Notes under the pieces: model-generated
Databases searched by the model: none
The model's input: the letters and a program-made list of their open reading frames with translations, nothing else
Told to the model about the DNA's origin: nothing
Translations under genes and position numbers: made by a program
Assembly (NCBI RefSeq): GCF_003945595.2
Contig: NW_024104365.1
Span: 4,559,049-4,623,048 of the forward strand
Reading direction: 5' to 3'
Origin: Pipra filicauda
Taxonomy: Eukaryota; Chordata; Aves; Passeriformes; Pipridae
DNA: 64,000 bases
Shown: positions 24,779-39,700 of the stretch, one piece after another
Layout of the letters: each line of letters begins with the position of its first letter
Position numbering within the stretch: the stretch's first letter is position 1

Positions 24779-27700
24779 GTAACGGGGCCGCCGCACCCGC
24801 GGCCGCCGAGCCGGCCTGTCAGATTCGCCGGGCCGCGCCGGAGGGAGGGCGTGCGGGGGGCAGGGAGGTGGCGGGGCCGGCCGAGCCCCACGTGTGAACA
24901 GCGGCACCAGCTGCTGCCGGGGCAGCCCGGGCGTTGCGCCGGTCGGGGCGGCGGGGCCGGGCGATGGCGGCGGTTCTGCCCGGCGGGCGCGGGGGCCGCG
25001 CCGGCCCTTGGCCCCGAGAGGGCGCGAGGGGTCCCGTAACCCCCCCGCGCCCGCCCCGGCGCGGCCGGCGCCGCTCTCGCCCCTCGCCCGCCATGTGTCC
25101 GCCCCGGGGCCCGTGTAGGAGCCCCCCCGGGGTGCTGCGTGTCCCCATTGCCCACGGCTGGCTCCGCCCGAGCCACCAGGCATGACGGAGCGCGGCCCCG
25201 GCCACGCCGCGCAGGGGGGGCCACGAGCCGGTGGCGGGTTGGGGGGGCCGGCGCTCGGTGGCTCGGGAGCCGGAGGAGGATTTCCCAAAGGAGGTCAGAG
25301 CGGCTGCCTGGCGTGATGGAAGCGCTTCTATGTGTGCTCCCGAGGCGCCCCTCTCAGGGGGTCCGAGCTCCCCCCCGCGCTCCTCGGCAGGAGCGGGGCC
25401 GAGGTGCTCCGCTGCACAGTAGTTGGGTTTTTTAACTTTTCGGAATGGTCCTATGTATATTCTAGTGTTTCGTCAGCTAAGAAGTATTTCACCCAAAAGA
25501 AGCGTTTTCAATACGCTGAGTTTCTCTTGTTATCAGCAAAAAGTTTTCAGACGTGTTGTATCAGCTGAAATTCTTTGTGGCGGCTAAGCCACGTTAATTC
25601 TTTCTCTCTCTGTCGTGCTTAAGGCTCCATTGTCAAGCCTGGTGGGGAATCTCTCCCGTTGAATTAAATACTAGCGTCTAGCTTTAGCATGAATTCCCGC
25701 TGCATGGCTGCATCGGGTCTTTTATCGCTCTCATCACTCCAGCGGTCAGCAGAGTTCAGCGCATTGTTTGGTGAAGAATAAAAAGCATTATTCCTGATGC
25801 TGCAGTGAAAATTCTTCTAATATAAATCGAGAGTGAGAAGGAGGGGGATATATGTTTTTAGAAAGCTAGTAAAGTTCAGTATTGATTATCACAAACACTT
25901 TCTAGAGAGGCACCAAGAACTGTTCCCACGTTCCTGAACACAGAGCTTCGATGTAAGCCATTCCCTGGGAGCTGAATTTTGTTCTTTTGACTGCCTACAT
26001 GTAACATAAGAATATTTCTAACAACTTTATGAACTTTATTAGAATTGTAACAAAGCAAATTTACTGGGCAGCTGTGTCATAATGCCTGTAAAATAAAATA
26101 TTATTGGAAAAGAACTCTAAAACTTAGATTCTTACAACTGGCATACTTTGTCAGAAGCTTGCTTGGAACTGAGTTGGAGTACTTTTTAATCTTCATAGGT
26201 ACGTAGACACTATGGTCAATCAGAATAAGAAACCTTAATTGACGTGATATCTTTTCAGGTTGCTGATTTCCTATACAAATACAAGCAAGTAGTATAACTT
26301 TTTACTTATTCAACTGCACTGAACCTAGCATTGGTTTCTGCATATTGTCAAGGTGTGTCGCAAGTATTTTTATGATTTAGGATTATTGAGAGTGGAAAGG
26401 TCCTCAGGATGCAATCGCCTGCTCAAAGCAGTGTCAGCTATCAGGTCAGACCAGGTCATGCGGGGCTTTATCCTGCTGGCTGTTGAAAACCTCTGAGAAT
26501 GGAGACTAGACAAGCTCTTTGAGCTACCCACTCCTGCTTGACTGTTCTCATTAGAACAGAGATCTGAACCTCTTCCAGTCTGAACCTCCTTTTTGCAATT
26601 CACATCAGTTGTCTCTTGTTCTTACACCATGCACAGCTGTGAAGAACCCCACTCAGTCTTCATAGTGGGTTAATGAACTTTTACCTAGAAACACAAATCT
26701 ATCTCTCTACAGTGTAGGTAGATTGACTTTTTAAAGTTATCTGTTTCTTGAAGTAAGATTTCTTTAGATAAAGGTATTGCATAGCCTTTAAAATATCTGC
26801 TTCCTAGAATCATGCAGTACTCATATTTGGTTTTAAGCATCTGTCTAGTCCAGTCAGTTTTTTAAAGTGTGCGTACTGTAGGAAGGCAATACTGAATACT
26901 TAAAGGATTCAAATAACTGCAGCTAAATTGAATAGCAGGTTCTCATTTGTATCCAATGAAGACTGGTGAGAATGACAAATATATGGACAGAGGACAGAAG
27001 GAGAGAGACTCGGGTTATTTCTGATAAGTCTGATCATTGAAATGAGGATGAGGGGTGTTCTGTTGAAAACTAGACTTGATGAAGATGTAGAGTCATATGC
27101 TGTCTGGGAGGACTCTAGTAAAAGCTGTAAAAAGAGAAGGATGGGGAGGAAGGTCTGATCACCAAAAACTTAATTTATGTGTATGGATCTAGATGATTCT
27201 CCCCATCAAGTCTGGTCTTGTGAGACCCCACCTGAGTACTGAGCTCTGGGGCCACCAACATAAGAAGGACAAGGACCCGATGGAGTGAGTCCAGCAGAGG
27301 GCCAGGAAGATGACCAGAGGGCTGGAGCACTTCTCCTATGAAGTCAGGCTGAGAGAGTTGGGGTTGTTCAGCTGGAGAAGAGAAGGCTCTGGGGAGACCT
27401 TATATTGTAGCACATTCCAGTACCTAAAGGGGCCCTGCAGGAGAGCTGGAGAGGGACATTTTACAGGGACGTGTAGTGATAGGACAAGGGATGATGGCTT
27501 CAAACTGAAAGAGGACAGGTTTAGATTAGATATTAGGAATAAATTCTTTACTCTGAGGGTGATGGGACACTGGAAGAGGTTGCCCAGAGAAGCTGTAGAT
27601 GCCTCATGCTTGGAAGTGTTCAAGGCCAGGCTGAATGGGGTTTTGAGCAACGTGGTCTAGTGGAAGGTGTCCCTGCCCATTGCAGTGGAATTAGAACTAG

Positions 27701-30700
27701 ATGATCTTTAAGGTCCCTTCCAACCCAAATCATTCTGTGATTCTGTGCATGTGCTAGCGTGCTCATAACTTAACCTGACTGGTTTGCTGAAACCTGATTT
27801 GTTCATTTTGCCATCTGTCCTATAATGTTGTCTGTTGACTATAAAAGCATGTCTGTTTCTTGTTTATGTTTCTGTCTTCTGAAAGAGAAACTTCTGTTTA
27901 CTTTGTTTTGGTAATTTTGTGCTCCTTCTTAAAGTGTATTTCTCAGGCTGGGGGCAACATGAGTATTGAGAGTAGATAATACATATTTGCTTTCATGTGT
28001 TCTGAAAGTTTGTCATGCTGTGTGAGAAATTTGTACCTCTCTGTAAGGTAGCTGAGGAACTAATTGTGAACTAGAAGAATGAAGATGTAGCAGGATCCAG
28101 GTACATAGTTAGGATGTAGGCAAGACTGATAGTTACATGGGTAGTAAAACCAGCAAAGAAGTCTTCCACCAGCCCAGAGGGAAGGTTGTGTATTTGGCTG
28201 TGAGTTCCTCTTGCCCCTTTGCTCTAGCATCCTCTGAATCCAGTTTACTGAATTGACAGTTATGCCTGTGAACAACTGCATAGGTTGGTGCCATTTTTAC
28301 TGAGTTTAAACAACTCAAAATAGAAGTTCATGTTTGTCAGAATTGACATGAGGGAATCCAGCTTTTACAGTGCTTCAACTGTCCATAAAAGCATAACTTC
28401 AGGTCTGTGCTGGGCGAGTATTTAGAGAACCTTCATGTTTCTATATTAGTTTATATTTGTAGATAATAGTGCAATATGAATATATACATTCATGGAAGCA
28501 GTTAACCTGAGGACTTTCTATTCTGACCCTAAACCTCATTTAATTTTACAGTCTCCATGAAAGGATTAGATTAAATGCAGGGATTCACTGGGGATTCAGA
28601 GTCTCATTGACTGTGAGTGTATATTGGCAACTAGAGAGAATGTGAAATGAGGATGGACTCTGAACAAGGCCTACTAGGAAGCAGGTACAGAAAGGGGAGG
28701 AAGATGTCTAATATTAAATGTGTGATAGCTAAACTACTTTACTGAAAATAGCAGATATGCTCTCAAGGTATGTAAGTTTGCTAGAGTATTGAAAGGAGCT
28801 GCTGCAGTGTCAGGAATGGGAAGTAGACAGGCAGAGAACTGATTGAAATGAACCTGAGCTTTGCATAGTAAGCTCCTTGAGTTCAGGATGGGATAATGAA
28901 TATGTGGAAAGGGTGGAATAATTTATCTTCAAGATTATGTCCACAAAAAGTAACTCAGATTTATTAAGTATAGAACTATTTCTGAATGAGTGGTTGCTAT
29001 TCAGCTTGTAATTCTCCTGCTCTTACCTATGTTGGTTTAGTGTATTAGAAACAAGCATTTAGAGTTTCAAAATGCTCACATATACCATGTTTTGGATAGC
29101 AAAAGTTTTTTTCTATGTTTCCCCTCTAGCTTCTAAGTAACAATCTAATTAAAAAAGCTGAGGTGAATGAAATGCATGCCAGAAGCGTGTAAAACAACAT
29201 AACTGAACTTCTAATTAAAGTTTCCATTTTATTAAGAGGGTCTTCCAAGGGAGGAGACTAAATAGTCTCTCTTTCCGAAGTTCAGGCAGGAGTTTAAAAA
29301 TAAAAAATTCTTAATCAAAATGTGTAGTTGAGACATGTGGCTGCCCTATAACATGATAAAAGCTGTGAACAGGTTGAAAACCAGAACTGAACAAATTTTT
29401 AAACTATACATTTGTCTGTTGGTCACAGCTCAGTCTCAAGCTTCCAAAGTTCTTAATTCTTTGATATGACAGAAGCTATGATGGATTCCCAGTAGGATAT
29501 GTTCTGTGTATGTTGTATTTCTAGGAGTTTACGTTCTGGTTTTGTTGTATTTTGTAACTCACCGCATAAGTGGCATATGTAGTCATGCATATGTAGATCA
29601 TTCCAATATGGCAGGTCTTACTAGGTAACTAAGATTTTACTCATAATCTTAAAATAGGTCATAAATTTTTATTTTGATAGGTTTAAATTTTTTCTGCTAT
29701 TTTTTTTTTATAAATTGGATGAATACTTATGTTGTTTTAAAAGGAAAGTCAGTTCATATTAATGCTTAACACATGCTTTCTAGTACGTATTTGTAATAAG
29801 CTGCATCCATTTTTATGCAGGAGACCTATGAGAATATTCCGGGCCCATCAAAGATCACTTACCTCCTGCAAGCAATCAGAAACAATGCTACTCCTGAGGA
29901 GGTATGTCTCAATAACCTTTATTTCTGCAGATTTTCAAAGGAACTGGGAGAAGGAGGGAAGAAATCAGCATTGGTAATTTTCAGATCAATGAGCAAGTTT
30001 GGCATTAACTGAAGCATCTTAATTTACTGCACATTTGTAAAGGGATCACTTATCTTTTTTGTTGCATGTCTAGTCCACTAGTTGAGACTTTTTGATGTAG
30101 GATATTTAGTTTCAAAAACAGTTTTTCATAGGCAACTGCTTAGATCTCCATTGTTTTCTGTTGTGTGTTTACTTAATGAATGGGTTCTTTCCTTAAAATG
30201 TGTAACTAATATGTGACTGTTACTGTGATGTTTCTTCAAGTTACAGTTGAGAAGTGCTTTCTGTTTTGGGATACTCTCCCTAAACATGTTAAACTTACAT
30301 GTCATCTGAAACTTCTAATGCTTCTTAAATTGGAATGAGGGGAGATAAGGTTACAGATGTATTGCATGTTTTATTCGGATGGCTTTTGCATTTTGTCTTG
30401 TGTGGGGAGAATATACTCATTAAGTCATCTAGCAGTATTATACAATGAGTGGAGAGCAGTCTAAGCACTATATAAATTTTATCCCTGGGTATATGGAAAA
30501 GGTACCTTTTACTTATTCCTTTATTTTGTGAAGGCTCTCAATTTTAGCAATCAGTTAAAGTCTTACTGGTAAAACTGTTATTCACTTGGATATGCAGAGT
30601 GAAGAACTCCTAAGCTTTCAAGATGCTACAAATTTCAGAGCCACTTTAAAGTAAAAACATTTGACTTTTTTTAATTTCAGATCTAAAGTTTTACTGAACA

Positions 30701-33700
30701 TTGTAAGGATGTAGCATGTAGAATTTCTGAACAATATTATAAGAGCATAAGTGTACTGTTTCTCTATGGATAATGATCTCTTCTGGTAGATTGTATTCAG
30801 TTTAGAGGTAGATGCCATTTGTGCTTTTTAATGCTAAGAAAGTATCATCTTACCCATACTGATGTTTATCTACCTAGTGTTCTTCCAACAGAATCCTTCA
30901 ATATTATACTAGCAACCAGTTGCATAAGAAGTATCTGGTTTTCCCTCCTGGTCTCTGAGATGTTTCATATGATCAAAAACTGTAGAGCAGTGTCTCCTGG
31001 ATTTAAATTTGCCGTGGAAAAGATAGCTGCTGCTCCTTTTGCCTCAGAGTAATAATCAGATAATGCTATGCCATAGAAGTCATAGCTGCATTGCACATAC
31101 TGCTGTTTCGAACGCATTTGTCAAGTCTGAGTAGACTACTACAAAGTCGTGCTTGTGTAAATAAATACTTGCTCCATATATTTGCTGATTTTATTCCCTT
31201 TACATCAGCTAAGGAAATAGCCCAGTGTAAAACTTGTTAAGAATCCTGCCGATGACTTGGATTCCAGCTTACAAAGTGCAAAGAAACTTTTCACCTACGG
31301 AAGTTACTCTTACTAAAGACATCAGAGGCGAACATTGTAAAATAACTTGACATTTAGTTCCACCAATACATAAACCAAAGAAAGGTTTAAATGTTAACTC
31401 TTAACTAAATGTTACGTGCTGGACTCAAAATGTCCTGATTAATAAAACCTCCAAGCAACCTCTCTGCCCTATAAATCGAAGTACTTAGTAGCCTTAGAGC
31501 CTAAGTGAAGTAATGCCCTATGCTTGATGTAAACATTGCATATAAACATGCTGGGAAACATTCTGTGCTGGTATCAACAGGTAGGCATTTTGTTTCTTAA
31601 TGTGTTTTATATAGATCCAGATGTTCAGTAGAATATTGCATGTCACCAGTGAATAGAGCTTTGGGTCTGGTATGTGTCCTCTGAGCACATTGAATGTATC
31701 AGCACCACTGAACACAGGGTGCTGGAAGGAGCTTTAGAATTTTAACAATTCCTTGTCCAGGCTATGTGAAAGCTGAGTTCAGATCCCTCTTTATTTTGAA
31801 ACCTCTGTGTTGCTTTATCTCCTCCCAGGAAAACTAGGCTGAAGAAAATACTCCATCCTGTTTGCATGAGTTGGGCGCCTGTGTTGTAGAGAATACACAG
31901 TTCATAAGACAGCAGTTGGGAGAATCCTGGCTCTGCAAACTGTTAGCTTTGGCATTTAAATGGAGAAATGGATGCAGATCATACTCCCAGGACCCCTTGC
32001 ATTTGACCATTAAGCTAGATTAGGAATAACTCTTCTAACTGTGTAACAGGTTTTCTCCTAATCAGAGGCTAAACTATGGGAACATGTTTTTCCTCTGTTC
32101 TTATTTAATATTTTCCTGGTAGCAGAGAAATACTGTTCACAGAAGTGGAGGGAAGCATCTGACTTAGCAGTTGGAACGCTTCTGTGCCAGGTGATATGCA
32201 AGTTTGTACACCTGAGGCTGAGGAGGGGGTTGAACACAGGTCTCCAGCTTCCTGAACATGTAGTCTCACTGTTATGAAGTTAGGACTCTACTTCTTCCTA
32301 TGCAGCTGCATTTTAAAGGGTTGAACAGCAAGGTGGTTTAAATTCGCAGCTTATTTGATGCATTTTATTCTCAGGATGTGTCTCAGGTGTTAGAGGCTGT
32401 TTCTTTGCAGTTTTGATTTACCACATAAATCTTAGAGAGGAGCAGAAGTTCTACATTTTCTCCTACATTTGTGTTCTTGGTTAAGTCGAGGTTGGCAGGT
32501 TTTGTGTCCTAATTTACAGATGACTGACACAATAACAAATGCTCTGTTAAACTGTTTCTGCTGTACTCCTCCTAGAGGGCTTTGACCTCTCCCCATTTCC
32601 CATATTGTCACATGAAGGGATGTGTTTCTCAGTCTGAAAACTGCTGCTGTGGACGGAGTCCTGTCAGGGTTTGCAAGGGAGGATGGCAGTCCAAGGATGC
32701 ACCATGGTTCTGCCTTTGAGTTGTCCGTGGACCTGAGGCACACTGCACTTTGAATTCCACACGGCGCTAGATCTCTGAATGAGATTGTGCAAGTCCATCT
32801 TTGGACTGTGTCCTAAATATTGTTTACTTCCATTTGTGCATGTTTTCTTCCTTGAGGACTTAAAAGGAATAGTGAAACAAAAGTAAAAATCACTGTGACG
32901 ATGCTACGCAAGGTGGTCAGTCTTTTTCTTACAAAAATATGTAGGATTACCTGGACACTTTGAATACTAGAGGAGAGCATGGTATCCCAGATAGCTGTTA
33001 ATAATTCTTCTGCTGCCCTGCTCAGCAAGTTGATTTTCTTCTTGTGCCTTGGTTCCATCATTCATAAAATCCTAAAACATTTTTAAAGCCTTGTAAATTC
33101 TACAATAGGAAGCGGTATGTTGAAGTTTGAGTATTATGACTACTTTCTATATTAATAATTTTGGCATTCCATTTGTATGTGAGCATGTCAGTAGTTTAGA
33201 CATGCTGAAGAATCTAATACTAGGAAAAAAAAATCTACTCTTTTTATGTTTCTTTGGTCGCTGTGAGTTCTTTTTTGAGGATGTGCACTTTATGTCGGTC
33301 CTGTTCTCATTAAAAGCTATAGCCACTAAATAGCAGAATTTTAAAATGCTTGTTTGGCTACATGTCTTGTAATGCTTAAACCTGAAAGAACCTTTGGGGT
33401 GTGTGAAAAATACATACTTTCGTAAAGCAGAAGAAACAGCCCCAGAGCTTCCATTAATCCAGCCGTCTTTGTCATAATTAAATTGACAATGATAGTTTTC
33501 ATATATAAGTGAATATCTGCTGGGGAAAATATGCCATTTATTTATTATTAGAAGTCAATTGCTCATTTGTCACTCTGTCAAACATTTGAATTTGCTTTAG
33601 GGATTTGGGGTTTTTTTTTTCCTCAGCTGGTGATGTCTCACTAGTAACTCTTAACCAGGAGGTAATTCATGTAGTCCTGATCTTGTGTCTTTCTGTATCC

Positions 33701-36700
33701 CTTGTTACTTGTGTTTTTACTTTGCAATCAGTCTGTGTTTATCAGTCTTTTAATATTTTAAGTTCTTTAGAGTTGGAAATTCTTCTCTTTGTTTCCATAA
33801 AGCATATAGTCTCAAGCTCTGGCCACATATTATTACTTCAGGGAAGAAATTGATACAATGTGATTTCAGTCATTATCAGATGTCAGGGAATAGGCACTGA
33901 AACAGGATGCCTTGAGTAAGGGGAGACATTACACCAGAGTTTTTGCCTTGTTTAGTCCTAGTAAAGTTGCTCCCCAGTCCAGGCTTTTCCTATGTAAGTT
34001 TACCATACTAATGAGGACAAATTTTAATCTTTGTCAATATTGGTGCTCCTTGGGGTAGGAGAAGGAAAGATACTATTATATTGTGGTACCATTGAAGTTT
34101 TTGGACACACTGTTAGTGAGAGTCCCAGAGGCAGTGTGGAAAGAATCTCCTTCCTCATGTTCCCCATGTGACAGCCTATTGCTCCAGAGTCTTGGCTTAT
34201 GATGGGAGCTACAGCACAGGTGGGCACTGTGACTTTGTTCACCTGCTGACTTCCTCGGATCTACTAGGGAAGCTCTAATCCTACATATGTCCACATATTA
34301 GTCCACACTGGAGCTGTAAAGAAGGAGATAAGGAACGATCTACAGTTGGGTTCAATTCTAGTCCTTCCCTCCTGCTAACTATAGAAATGCTTTGTATGCA
34401 TTACTCTTTAGCTCTATAGAAGAGAGCTGAGTAGGTTGGAAAAAGACACAGTAAATCTGGAAACTGCAGATCATAAGAATAGTATCTTTGGTGATGTTCT
34501 AGCAATACCTGATTTTTACAGGGTATGTTAGAAGTTGAGACTTTGCAGAGGTTTGTGTTTCTTTTCTGTAGGTTATACTGTAGCAATGTAGTTGAGAGAT
34601 CTTCTGGAAATTGGACTTGATTACTTCTGCCGCTCACTGAACACTTTTGAATTCCAAAGACTGTTATAAGTGAAATTGTTGTTCATTCAAGTACACATTA
34701 AGTAAGAATGTCTTGGGAAAAAAATTGAGTGTGTGTTGCATTGGATTATTTTTTGTGAGGATTTAACACATATATATAAGGTTTTGTTACGTGTGTTAAA
34801 CTTTAGAAGTTTGGGAGGTGATTTTTAATTACTGTTTGTCCTTGTTGAAACACTAGTTGGTGAACCTTTTATTTATTAAGTTACTCAAAGAGCTTCATGT
34901 GTCTTTTTTGCCTTTACTGCGAGTGTTGCTGTATTAATTTTGAATTACTGAGCCATGTTTTTTGCTTCTTGTAGTTCCTGTAAATTGTAAATAAATACAG
35001 ATATGTAAATGATAGTATTGTAGAATTGCTGTATGCATGCAGGAAACATAGAAGATTTTAATATGTAGTATTGAGGTTCCTATGCTTGCATTCAAGTTTA
35101 AAGAAAAAAGTTTCATCATAGGCCTGCAAAATGCTAAAAACTTTGTTTTGCGTTTGGGTTTTTTTGCGTGTGGGTTTTTTTCGGAAAATCCCAGAATATG
35201 CTGGGTTGGAAGAGACCCACAAGGAGTCCCACCACATGCCTGAGAGTTGTTGTTTAGAGCAGAGTTTTAGTTGCCGAATTCTAACTGTAGGTTCCTGAAT
35301 CTTCAGCATGGAGTTAGGTTGTTTGAGAAAGTGAAGGAGGGTTTACAGGTTAATTATCTGACAGTTGTCCCAGTAAGTCACTTGTTAATTCAAAAAAACG
35401 TGTCTGGATTATAACGATCTCAGTAGGCCATTTAAAATAGAAGGAATACATGCTTTAAAGATCTTTCAATAATACAACTAAGTCCTTACCTTGCCACAAA
35501 ATATGCCTCAGGTTCAGCTATACAAAAAAGCTGAATACCTCAGTACTATGATTACTTATTTGAAGAGCTGTAATTGTCAGAAACATAGTTGTAAGCTGAT
35601 GTTTCTTTACTATGTTTTTTCTTACTGTCATATTTGTGTCTGTTGCTTGAGAGGTACTCCATTTACCAAATAAATCTACATAGTGAAAACATAATTTGGA
35701 AGCATGATGTCAGTTGTCTTTCCTTGTAAGAGCATGTTTATCATATCAAAACAATTTAACATACACACTTCTCATTCAATAGGCTCGGCAGATGGCAGCT
35801 GTCCTTCTGCGCCGCCTGTTGTCATCTGCATTTGAAGAAGTTTATCCAGCTCTGTCACCTGAGGATCAGACATCAGTCAAAAGTGAATTGCTGCTCTTTA
35901 TCCAGATAGAAGTGCAGTCCACTATGAGAAAAAAAATATGTGACATAGTCGCTGAATTGGCCAGGAATTTAATAGGTACTTTATTTATTTCAGTGATAAA
36001 ATGTTTATGTATTGATAGTAGTTGTGTTTGTATCTCTTGTTCTCTAGTCTTGTGTAGGCATTTGCACATGATATGCTAACTGATTTCATGGTTTGTAATA
36101 AAACCTAGTATTTGGTCACACTATCCTTAATCAAATAAAAATACAGTTCTTCAACTCTGCTTTTTAAATTGCTTGAGTTTAGATGAGATTGTATTAAGGT
36201 TTATAAATCCAACTTTGTGTAAATTGTCTTAAATATTATGCTGAACATCTGCATCAATTTCTTTTTTAAGTGCTGTTGTATAACAGTAAATGGAGATAAT
36301 CTGTTCTGGAATGCTTTTAGATTAAACATTTCAGCCATATTTTACCCTGTGACTTGGGCACATCTTCAGATCAGGTTTTTTTAAATGAATTTCAGCAGCT
36401 ATGGCCAGCTTTCCTGCACAATTGTGATCTCAACACTCTTAAGTTTGCTTATCCTAAAACTTCGTTGTGTTTAACGTAGATGAAGATGGCAACAACCAGT
36501 GGCCAGAAGTTCTGAAATTCCTATTTGATTCTGTCAGCTCTCAGAATGTGGGTCTGCGTGAGGCTGCTCTACATATTTTCTGGTAAGTTTTCTGATGTTG
36601 CTGCATTTTTGCAGGGTAGCCAAATCATGTCTGAAAATGTAAGAAAACTGTCACAACTTAATTAACAAGCAATCATATTTGTTTCATTTATACTGTCCTG

Positions 36701-39700
36701 TTGTGGTTTACTTAACTCTTACATGTACAGTTACAATCTGTAGCTTAAATAATGGATAAGTTTAAAATAGTAGTTAAGGTTAAATTTATGTGATATTTTA
36801 GTAATGTTTTGGTCTTATCCTCAGGAATTTTCCGGGGATTTTTGGGAATCAACAGCAGCACTATTTGGAGGTCATTAAGAGAATGCTGGTTCAGTGTATG
36901 CAAGATCAGGAGCATCCATCAGTAAGACCTTTACGTTCTTTTGGGTTTTTAATATGTTCTGAGCGTAGAAACTCAGGCAGGTAGTCTCAAACGTAAAGGT
37001 TAAACCATAGATTTCAACCAGATAATTACATTACCTGAAACTGATGTACTTTTGGAGTTTTGACTATGCTTACTGCAAAACAAAAGGCTCAAACCTTTGC
37101 TGACTAAAGCTGACTGGCTGGCTCATGTCTGCATTGCTTAGCCCCAGACTCTTGCTGTTGTGCTTGGAGAAACCCAGTAGTGGCCCAAAACAGAGCTGGG
37201 GTTTTAGCTAACCACACTGAGGGGTCAGAAGTTCCTTGTTAAATTTTCTTTCTGGCGCTCATGTTTAACAGTGTAAGTGTAGTGTCTCCACATGTAGCAT
37301 CTGTATATGGTATGTCTCAAAACTCTGAATACACAGCAGCTCCTTGAACTGTTCTTGCATGTTGTGCTGTAAGGGCATGTTAGCAAGCCTTGCTTTTCTG
37401 GAAGGCTTCAGATTTATTGATTTGTGCAGAGAATTGTACTCTGAAAATGTTTCTCTTGTTGTGGAAAATGCTGGGCAGGGATAGGAAACCCTGCTGTGGT
37501 ATATGGGTTCAGTTTGCTGCTCCCTCATGAATTACTTTTTCTGACCTTTGAAAGTCAGCTGAGTAACATTTTCTAAAATACCACAAGTACTTTAGAAAAG
37601 CATGTCTTAAAGAAGACATGCTTTAAAGAAGACATGCTTTAAAGAAGCATGTCTTAAACCCTTACATCACACTTCTTGAAAAATGAGATTGTGACGCTTG
37701 CATGCACATTTGAAGTTGGGGTGGAAGTTGAAAACAATAGGTATTTTTTCTGTTTTCTTTCATTGAACAAAAGCCACCGAAACAAAACTAGGGAATACTT
37801 GCCACCTCATGATAAACTTTTTGTATCATAGATGCTTTACCTTAATTTGAAGTAAGATGTAAAATCCCATGTTAAAAACTAATTTCTATATCTATTAGGA
37901 CAATGTAGTCTCATAATAGGCCTAATGTTAAGAGAAAACAAAGACAGGTTTCATTACCAGTTTTTCACATTTCTTTCTCCAATCCTGTCTTCTAGATCAA
38001 GACTCTGTCTGCTAGAGCTGCAGCTGCATTTGTTCTTGCTAATGAGCACAATGCTCCCCTTCTTAAACATTTTGCAGACTTACTCCCTGGAATCTTGCAG
38101 GTAAGAAGGCAAACAAGTAACAATGTGCCATTACTGTCTGTACATTGACAGTATCCAAATGGAAATTATTGGTTGGCAAATTTGCGTAGCATGTGAATTT
38201 TTACTGAGACCTGGATTAACTGTGTCTCTGTTAACCAGACATCAGTCACCATCAAGATACAGTAGAGACTAATACTGAATTTTGCAAACACAAGATAATT
38301 GTTAGGGTTTTAAGGAAAATAGTTCAATGCTGATTAACTTATGCAGTGTTACCTGGATAAATGAGTTAAAATTATTTGTAAGGTATTTTAAGTCAAAATG
38401 ATACATCTTTTAAGTTAACCATGATACTGAAATATAGTTTAAATATGGGCTACCCTAAGACTTCAAATAATCAGTAATTGGGGAATTCATGGACCCTTGA
38501 TAGCCTGTATCTCTTCACATTAGAGGAAAGCTTAGAATTATTCTGAGCATAGATTCTCAGACTGAGAACAACAGTCTTTACAAATGGTCTTTATTGTTTT
38601 TGATAAATTAGGAAATTGCAAACAAAATGCCTTTTTAAACTTCATATAATTTCTGAGGCTGGATTGGATGTCTTGGATGGATGAATCTGAGCAAAAGTTG
38701 AAATTCTAATATAAGGTTGTTTACTTTTGGGGGGAAGCCTATTGTAAACCAAACCAGAGACAGAAATGGTTTAAGCTCTGAAGGATGACAATTTCACAGT
38801 TCCATTTCTATATCATGAAAAAGTAGTAACTAACTAGATGCCTTTAATAACAGTGGTAGTGTTCACTTTAAGTGTTCTTTAAAATCACTTCTGGTGATTT
38901 TAAATTAGGCTAAAATTAGGTTAAAGACTGACTCTTTGCTACAGTCAGAACAGCAGGTTCCTGTTGACAGTGTGAACTATAAACTTTGTATGTGCTTTGT
39001 GGCAAGCTGAACAAAAATTGTGCCAAAGCTACTGGCATCTACAACCGATGTAATTCTGCTTGGTCTTAAATGGAAACTGAGAGTAATTTATTTAAATCAA
39101 CTGAACTTGAAAATGGGCTATAGTGTGTATAAGATAAATGTTTTTATATTGAAGTCACTAATTAGATGTTTAGTCCATGTCTGTGACTTCATCAATAACA
39201 ATTGTATTGTTTAAAAGTTGTAACTGGCTGGGAGGACCTTGGCTACGTAGTACTGTATGAATGAGAGTGAGGCAGAATTTGGGCTGGGCATGCCATTTAT
39301 CTTGATGTTTAGCAATTAAATGGTATGCTGTTTTTAGACTTCAGACTAATAGTCCACTTTGTGTGATATAATTGAATGCTACTATTTTAGACTGTAAGAA
39401 CACATGCACTTGGCTTCCATTTTCAAGCTTTGTTTTACAAATACACAGAGCTATGCTATGAAATCTGTCTTTTTAAAGTACTTACTGCAAGAAGGACTAG
39501 ATTTTCTGGCTGTGGTAACATAAGATGGATATGAAGATCTGAGTCTATAAATAGGAGATGGGATGTGTTAGAATAGTGGTGAGTGACCTTTGGAGACAGT
39601 TGGATGCTTTTTTTGTTGCTGTTGAAGTTCATTTTGTTGAAACACTGGCGTGGTAAAAAACCTAAAAATAAAATTCTGACTTAGCAAATCAGTCCTTTCA

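Larger units (their letters stand above)
24204..25420 (+). promoter_or_regulatory. IPO5: CpG-island promoter of IPO5, reaching into intron 1
   Basis: Base composition switches abruptly from AT-rich flank to GC- and CpG-rich at about 24204, just after a CR1 3' end, and falls back by about 25430 inside intron 1. The island surrounds the start codon and exon 1. There is no convincing TATA box, as is usual for housekeeping CpG-island promoters. GC boxes sit at 24206-24213 and 24465-24472, and ACGTCA (CRE-like) cores at 24225-24230 and 24518-24523. The transcription start is not visible from sequence, but the CCAAT spacing suggests it falls within the last 100 bases or so before 24680. Confidence 0.88.
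24779..29820 (+). other. IPO5 intron 1 (5042 bp)
   Basis: A GT-AG intron. The first 650 bp belong to the CpG island, which may hold intronic regulatory sites. The rest is AT-rich and contains a minus-strand CR1 fragment (26376-26650) and a plus-strand CR1 fragment (27205-27748). No further exon was seen. Confidence 0.85.
29902..35782 (+). other. IPO5 intron 2 (5881 bp, the longest in the window)
   Basis: A GT-AG intron, mostly AT-rich unique-looking sequence. It has a possible ancient repeat at 32158-32290 and a short minus-strand CR1 3' end at 35183-35245. I saw no other gene in it. Confidence 0.8.

Noticed and set aside
24521..25288. Long minus-strand open frames (up to 255 codons) across the CpG island
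   Set aside because: Low-complexity Pro/Arg/Gly translation from CpG-island composition, antisense to exon 1, with no family match.
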